NCBI GenBank assembly: GCA_035235625.1
Contig: CP141141.1
Span: forward strand, 5,570,968 to 5,634,967
Reading direction: 5' to 3'
Source of the DNA: Saururus chinensis
Taxonomy: Eukaryota; Streptophyta; Magnoliopsida; Piperales; Saururaceae
Length of the DNA stretch: 64,000 bases
A program made the position numbers and the translations under genes. Shown in pieces: positions 58,697 through 64,000 of this stretch. A model generated the notes under the pieces. The model saw nothing but the letters and a program-made list of their open reading frames with translations, had not been told where the DNA came from and did not search any database. The stretch's first letter is position 1, and the number at the start of each line of letters is the position of its first letter.

Positions 58697-61600
58697 ATGG
58701 AGGAGGTGGTGGAGAGAACCGTGGAAGTGGTGTCGATCCCAGGCACGCCCAGGACAGCACCGAGGACGCCGCTTGTCTCAGCCCCGCCGTCCAACCTCCA
58801 CTCTCCCTCCATGACACGGTCGCCCCTCCTGAACAGCCTGCCGCCGAGGACCCCTCGCACGCCGCGCTTCCTCACCCCGCTGGCCAGCCCCATGCGCAAG
58901 GCCGTCATCAGCATGCGGGGCTACCTGGAGGAGGTCGGCCACCTTACCCGGCTAGACCCCCAGGACGCATGGCTTCCCATCACGGAGTCCCGGAGCGGCA
59001 ATGCCTTCTACGCAGCCTTCCACACCCTCTGCGCTGGCATCGGAGTGCAGGCGCTCGTGCTGCCGGTGGCCTTCACTTTCCTCGGCTGGTAAGGCCATTT
59101 GCACTACTTGAGCTGCACCCACTTGCAATTGGCACTATCCATGGACCCATGTATCATTCCCACCATGAGGTGAACTATTCCATATTAATTAAAGCCCAAC
59201 AACCATATTGACTATGATTGTGCAGCCTTAATTGACCAACGGGAAGTCCCTAGGCTTTGCCTTAACAGTAACAAATTTCATTTTGTCTCATGATCATTGT
59301 AGCAGAGGAAAGTTGTACAAGTGACCTCAATTGGTTATATGACATTGCAGGACATGGGGGATCTTGTGCTTGAGTGCGGCGTTCTTTTGGCAGCTCTACA
59401 CGCTGTGGCTACTGACCCGGCTGCATGAGTCGGTGCCAGGGACTCGGTACAGCAGATACACCCATTTGGCACAGGCAGCTTTTGGTATGTAGGAACTATT
59501 CTCCCTGCCTCCTAATTATTAGTCAATATCCACCCAGCCTTCTCTATCAAGCATAATTTTGATTTTCTAAGTCCGGCATGCCTACTGTATTTTTAACTTC
59601 CCATGTGACACATGAACCCCCTTTGAGCGGCGTGAGGGTGTCAACCTGACCAACTTAAAATACCACTTATCTTCCATCTTAGTAGTATATGGATATGAGT
59701 CACAATCACGTATTAATTTTGGAAGTGCCTTATATATAGAGAGGAAATGCCATAATTGAGTTCCAACAATACAAGAGGACAGAAAATTATCAGATCAAAA
59801 TCCAATAATACGCATACCTACTGTGTAAGCCCTGGTTCATATAAACAAGTCTTTCTCATTTGTCGTGTGAGGAAGAAACAAATGACTTATTTTGGACGTA
59901 CATGAAACCAACGTGTAGCCTGTTTGTAATGATCCAAACTCTTGCTGGAATTCAAAATAAGCTCCAAGAATTATTAAACAACACCAACAAACTGATGTTT
60001 AGTTCCGTTTTTTAGGAAAATGACATTTTTAGAACTAAAATATATAATAAAAAGTTAATCATAAATTTTGATTGGTCTTGATAGTTGAGCCGCTTGAACT
60101 TTGTGTAGGACTCATTTATTAAGTCTAATCAAAACTTATACCTAAGTTTTTATAGGTGTTTTTATTGTTGGAATATCACTCCTTTTTTCTAGTTTTTTTA
60201 AGATTTGTACAAAATTTTATAGTAAAGAGGTTTGGATTAATTAGATGTTAGGAAATCAGATTGCCATCTTTAACCTATTTGCACTACATGATCAGAAACC
60301 AGAACGAGAACATCCTTACCTCGATCTGTACAAGTATTATTTTCTATTCCTCTGACTCAGTAGTGACATTTGTTGTTTGCTGACGACTTTTAGAACTCTG
60401 GGCAATTATGTTTCAAATGAATGTTTTAAAAACCTCTTATTCTATCGGAATCTTTTAATTTAATAAAGATTTAGGCACATGGGAGAAGACTAAAAACTAA
60501 TTATTGGTCATTGCCGCGTACTGGCAGCTTTCCCTCTGTCATGAAACCAATTCAGGCTCCTCCAAATTGACCTCTAAAGTGACAAGGAATTTAAGCTCAA
60601 CTCTGTGTCCATGCTCACAGGCCAATTGTCTTCACCGTTGCCAAAGTCCATAACTGCATTGGAAAGAAAGATCATCGACATAATAAGTAATAAAGGGTAC
60701 ATATTCTCTAGCAAAAAAAAAGTTACATATTATAGGATCAACTGGGCACCTTAAAGGTTGGCAGCCCATAAAATAGGTAACTGAGGGCAATTAGAAGTCC
60801 TTTAGTACGGATCTCAAGTGTATTATGCCGCTCATCCTTAATTTGCTAGCTAAGCGATTTTCCTATGCATATTTGTCCTCTAATTAGATGAGCATTAGTA
60901 CTGATATGAACTATAATATGTGTAGCAACGTCAATTAACGGCACACATTTATATTTTTCTTTCAGCGTTTGTAAGAATTACGATGGAAGAGAAATTTCAT
61001 ACATATGTACTCACAAAGCATTCATTATCTGTGATATTTTTGCAACACTCTAGGTGACAAGCTAGGAAACCTGTTGGTCAAATTCCCCATCATCTACTTG
61101 TCTGCCGGGATATGCACAGCCCTCGTAATCATCGGCGGCAGCAGCATGAAGCAATTCTATCAGATCGTCTGCGGGCCAGAGTGCTCAAAATCACCACCTC
61201 TGACCACCATTGAGTGGTACTTAGTTTTCACCTGCCTTGCCGTGGTCCTGTCCCAACTCCCCAATCTCAACTCCATTGCCGGCGTCTCCCTCGTCGGTGC
61301 CATCACCGCCGTCGGCTACTGTACGCTAATCTGGACAGTTTCTGTCAGCCGCGGTCGACCAGCCAATGTATCATACGATCCGATTGAGCCAAAGTCGGAT
61401 GCTGCTCATGTTTTCGGCGTCCTCAATGCTCTTGGAATCATTGCTTTTGCATTTAGGGGCCATAACCTTACATTGGAGATCCAGGTCAGTACTATTTGAG
61501 TTCCTATCCTCCTAATCATCACTGTATGCAAATTACTTGAATCCCAACTGACTATATGATGTTTGATGTGAAGGGGACCATGCCATCTACTCTCAAGCAT

Positions 61601-62602
61601 CCTGCCCATGTGCCCATGTGGAGAGGAGTGAAGTTTGCATATCTTATGGTAGCCTGCTGTGTGTTTCCACTTGCAATTGGGGGTTATTGGGCTTATGGCA
61701 ACTTGGTGAGTATCCCACCCTCTGGGAGAAGTAAGAGATAAATTTCTTGACCATATTTGCAAGACCAGATTAAATAACCACTGGATATGTGGGAGAGGGG
61801 AGATATGAGAACTGTTGATCCAGTTTTAAGCTTCCCTCTCACCATTTGTAGGTGATATGGCAGCAACCCATTGTTGGTCACCTAGCTTAATTATGAAAAT
61901 TGATTAAACAAAACAAGTCCAAGCGCTCAATTCATCTTTTTCCATGAAGCCCATGCGCCAATGTGTGCGACATCATGCTGGACAACCGGCACAACTTCAC
62001 GGCCAGCTACATTCGTGAAGCTTTACCAGCTGATCACGACTCTATACATGAAGCTTCCTATTTTTATGTGTGAGATTGTTCATTGATTAAGTGGAATTAA
62101 TGTTTGTCATTTGCAGATTCCAGCAGGCGGCATGTTGATCGCATTGATTTCCATCCATGGCAGTGATACCTCGAAAGCAATACTAGGACTAACCAGCCTC
62201 TTGGTTGTGATTAACTGCCTAAGCTCATTTCAAATCTATGCTATGCCTGTCTTTGACGACATGGAAGGAGCGTACACCTACAAGAAGAACAAACGATGCC
62301 CATGGTGGCTTAGGTCAGGCTTCCGAGCATTCTTTGGTGCAGTTAACTTCCTGATAGCCATAGCTTTTCCATTCTTGGCTAGTTTGGCCGGGCTGATTGG
62401 AGGAATTGCTCTGCCAGTCACTTTGGCTTACCCATGCTTCATGTGGATTATGATAAGGAAGCCTGAAAGGTACAGCGTTATGTGGTATATAAACTGGGGA
62501 TTGGGAGTGCTGGGAATTGTCTTGAGCATCCTCTTGGTTATTGGAGCTGTGTGGAGTATCATAGATACCGGTCTCAAGGTGAAGTTTTTCAAACCGGAAT
62601 GA
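58697..62602 (+). CDS. Lysine/histidine transporter-like amino-acid permease, LHT8/AATL1 type
   Basis: An intact five-exon gene for a 524-residue amino-acid/auxin permease that should carry amino acids across a membrane with protons. Exons by splice signals and phase: 58697-59088, 59351-59484, 61054-61484, 61574-61705, 62117-62602. All introns have GT and AG ends, and the joined frame is open. The first about 90 residues are a Ser/Thr/Pro-rich cytosolic tail with TPRTPRFLTPLASPM, typical of the LHT8/AATL1 group. Then come WLPITESRSGNAFYAAFHT, the first membrane segments, and further hydrophobic spans such as LLVKFPIIYLSAGICTALVI, the FRGHNLTLEIQGTMPS motif, and the PLAIGGYWAYGNL motif before the last exon. 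It ends VKFFKPE. Length and motif order fit the family. The leader ATG lies in gagcaatggagg. Substrate and tissue cannot be read from sequence. Confidence 0.95.
59089..62116 (+). other. Introns of the LHT-type transporter gene
   Basis: Intron 1 is 59089-59350, intron 2 is 59485-61053 (about 1.57 kb), intron 3 is 61485-61573 and intron 4 is 61706-62116. Exon phases agree at each join. The long second intron is AT-rich and I see no gene in it. The others hold nothing identifiable. Confidence 0.9.
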
Positions 62603-62760
62603 AGATAAAAGAGATCAGGATATGCCTTACAGGCTTAAAGCCAAGGTGGAAGGATCTTTGCGTGTCTTGTTTATTGGATAGAAAGGTGTAAAAAAAACTT
62701 GTATCTCGCAAGAAATTAGAAATAAAGTTTGTGGAAAATGTCGTTGTAAAGTTTTTTATA
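62603..62760 (+). terminator. 3' untranslated region and polyadenylation signal
   Basis: After the TGA at 62600-62602 an aataaa signal occurs at 62721-62726, followed by a T-rich stretch near 62750. This fits the end of the transporter transcript. Confidence 0.65.
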
Positions 62761-64000
62761 GAGATGCTTTACGTGTATACCTTATACGTGAAGTATTGTC
62801 AATTCTATTTCTTAACAAATTGAAGCACTTAACTGAAGATAAAAATTAGTTGTTAATCCGTTTTTGATCATTTAATGGAATTTTAAGTGTTTCTCATTAG
62901 ATCTAAAAATTGTAGTTGCAACGTACTTTTAAATCTCCATTTTGACTCCAAAAGCTATCCGAGTTCACTTCACTCCTTAGCTTAGGTTAAACTCCAAGGT
63001 GATTAAAAATACCATAAATTCGTGATTGATTTTATTGACTGTCCCAGTAAAACTCCAGGCTAATATAACTTTCTCTTCTATAATTCATTGTTTTAAAATT
63101 TATACTATATACTTTTGAAATCATATTAATTAATCTAGAATTTTAATCTTATTTTAAGTTGAACATATTAATTTTACATCAGTTAAATATTTTAGTTGCA
63201 AAAAATAATGTAACATTTGCATTTTTTTTACATTTGTATACATTATAAAATAAATTTGGTTTTTTTATTATTATTATTTTGACCAAACTTTTTTGAATTG
63301 CATGCTCAAATTTTAATATATAACTTCATTTTGACTCCAAAAACTCCGAGACGACAACACTTAAATAACCTGGAGTTCGAGTCTTGAGTTGTCAAAGATT
63401 GGTCGTAACAAATAATTAATGATTGGGGAAACGCTAAAAATCACTGCAAGTTTCACATTGCATAATCTACTAATACCCACAATTATTATTTTGTCCGGGT
63501 GCCATGTCAAAACACCGTAGAGATGCATTTAATGGGTTAAAGATGTATGAATTATTGCTAACATTCCATGATATTAACATACACCATATATATCTTGGTA
63601 ACAAATTAACATTTAATCGAGAGTTTAGCACACCCACAAGTAATATTATAAGTGTCATTTTAGTTCTAAAGTAGTGTTTAAATTGGGCGTTTCCTATTTT
63701 CAGTTTGGAAAGTTATGCAGTCTGATAGCAATTTTGCACTCTTTTGGTGACGAGGGAGATTAATATGGAGAAAACTAATGAAGGGGAGGAAGGACAAAGC
63801 AACTAGAAGTAGGAGAGAAAAGGAGGGAGAAATATTAGGGAAGAGAGATAGAAGGGGAGAATTTTGCTATGAAAAAGGGAGAGGAAGATAATAAGAAGAC
63901 AATAAGCCTATTACATTGTTCCTTTTTAATTTATTTATTTCTTTATGAGACCATGCTACTCACTCATAGTGTCATGTCCCGCCCCCAATTTTACACATAC
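62761..64000. other. AT-rich intergenic DNA with a purine tract
   Basis: No gene is seen. The word cattttgactccaaaa occurs at about 62938 and 63328. From 63740 to 63905 the plus strand is almost all purine (ggggaggaaggacaaagcaa, then gtaggagagaaaaggaggga). At 63970 tgtcatgtcccgccccc may open another long LTR (see Part 2). Confidence 0.45.

Noticed and set aside
58596-58914. Minus-strand open frames over the first exon of the transporter
   Set aside because: Shadows of a GC-rich exon whose plus-strand frame fits the LHT family and splices correctly.

Overview
This is nuclear DNA from a flowering plant. The evidence is a spliced five-exon host gene with GT/AG introns, plant-type family 1 glycosyltransferases, plant clades of Ty3/gypsy elements (chromovirus and Athila-like), Ty1/copia-like LTRs, MuDR-type transposases, a LINE, and AT-rich intergenic DNA. 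The species cannot be told from the sequence. Only three host genes look intact. Most of the rest is repeats of several ages, often nested.

Layout. 1-7560: decayed repeats, with a degenerate tandem duplication (1320-3540), a MuDR transposase fragment (3670-4710, minus), and a long LTR with a piece of its internal region (4711-6960). 7590-13640: UGT copy 1 (minus) and its flanks; 378 bp upstream of its start codon sits a 3.7-kb PIF/Harbinger-type element (9556-13294) carrying pieces of host genes (ribonucleotide reductase small subunit, a DUF914/SLC35F-type transporter, and an unidentified last exon). 14085-15413: a second MuDR transposase fragment. 15540-19080: copia-like LTR and unclassified DNA. 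19080-28572: an old Reina-like chromovirus (minus) split by a solo LTR (20085-25789), itself split by another solo LTR (22297-25507). 28573-about 34100: an Athila-like gag-protease element cut short at its 3' end. 34190-36570: UGT copy 2 with the same flanks as copy 1. 37327-44744: a solo LTR split by a 5.1-kb solo LTR. 45150-50990: copia-like LTRs with another solo LTR inside. 50991-52755: a further solo LTR. 55848-57990: a LINE remnant. 58697-62602: an intact amino-acid transporter gene of the LHT8/AATL1 type, with a foldback element in its upstream region. 62603-64000: its 3' region and AT-rich DNA.

How the parts relate. The two UGT genes are about 94% identical in protein, lie in the same orientation and share flanking DNA, so they are a tandem duplicate later pushed 26.6 kb apart by insertions. 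Part of the coding sequence is nearly unchanged between them, which suggests gene conversion. The seven TGTAAC...GTTACA LTRs (1.4 to 5.1 kb of own sequence) look like long LTRs of Tekay/Del-type chromoviruses. Six are solo, three of them with perfect 5-bp target duplications, and several carry expanded minisatellites. I see no tRNA or rRNA gene, no organellar DNA and no CRISPR. I found no convincing new defence or biosynthetic system; the gene-capturing Harbinger-type element is the most notable item.
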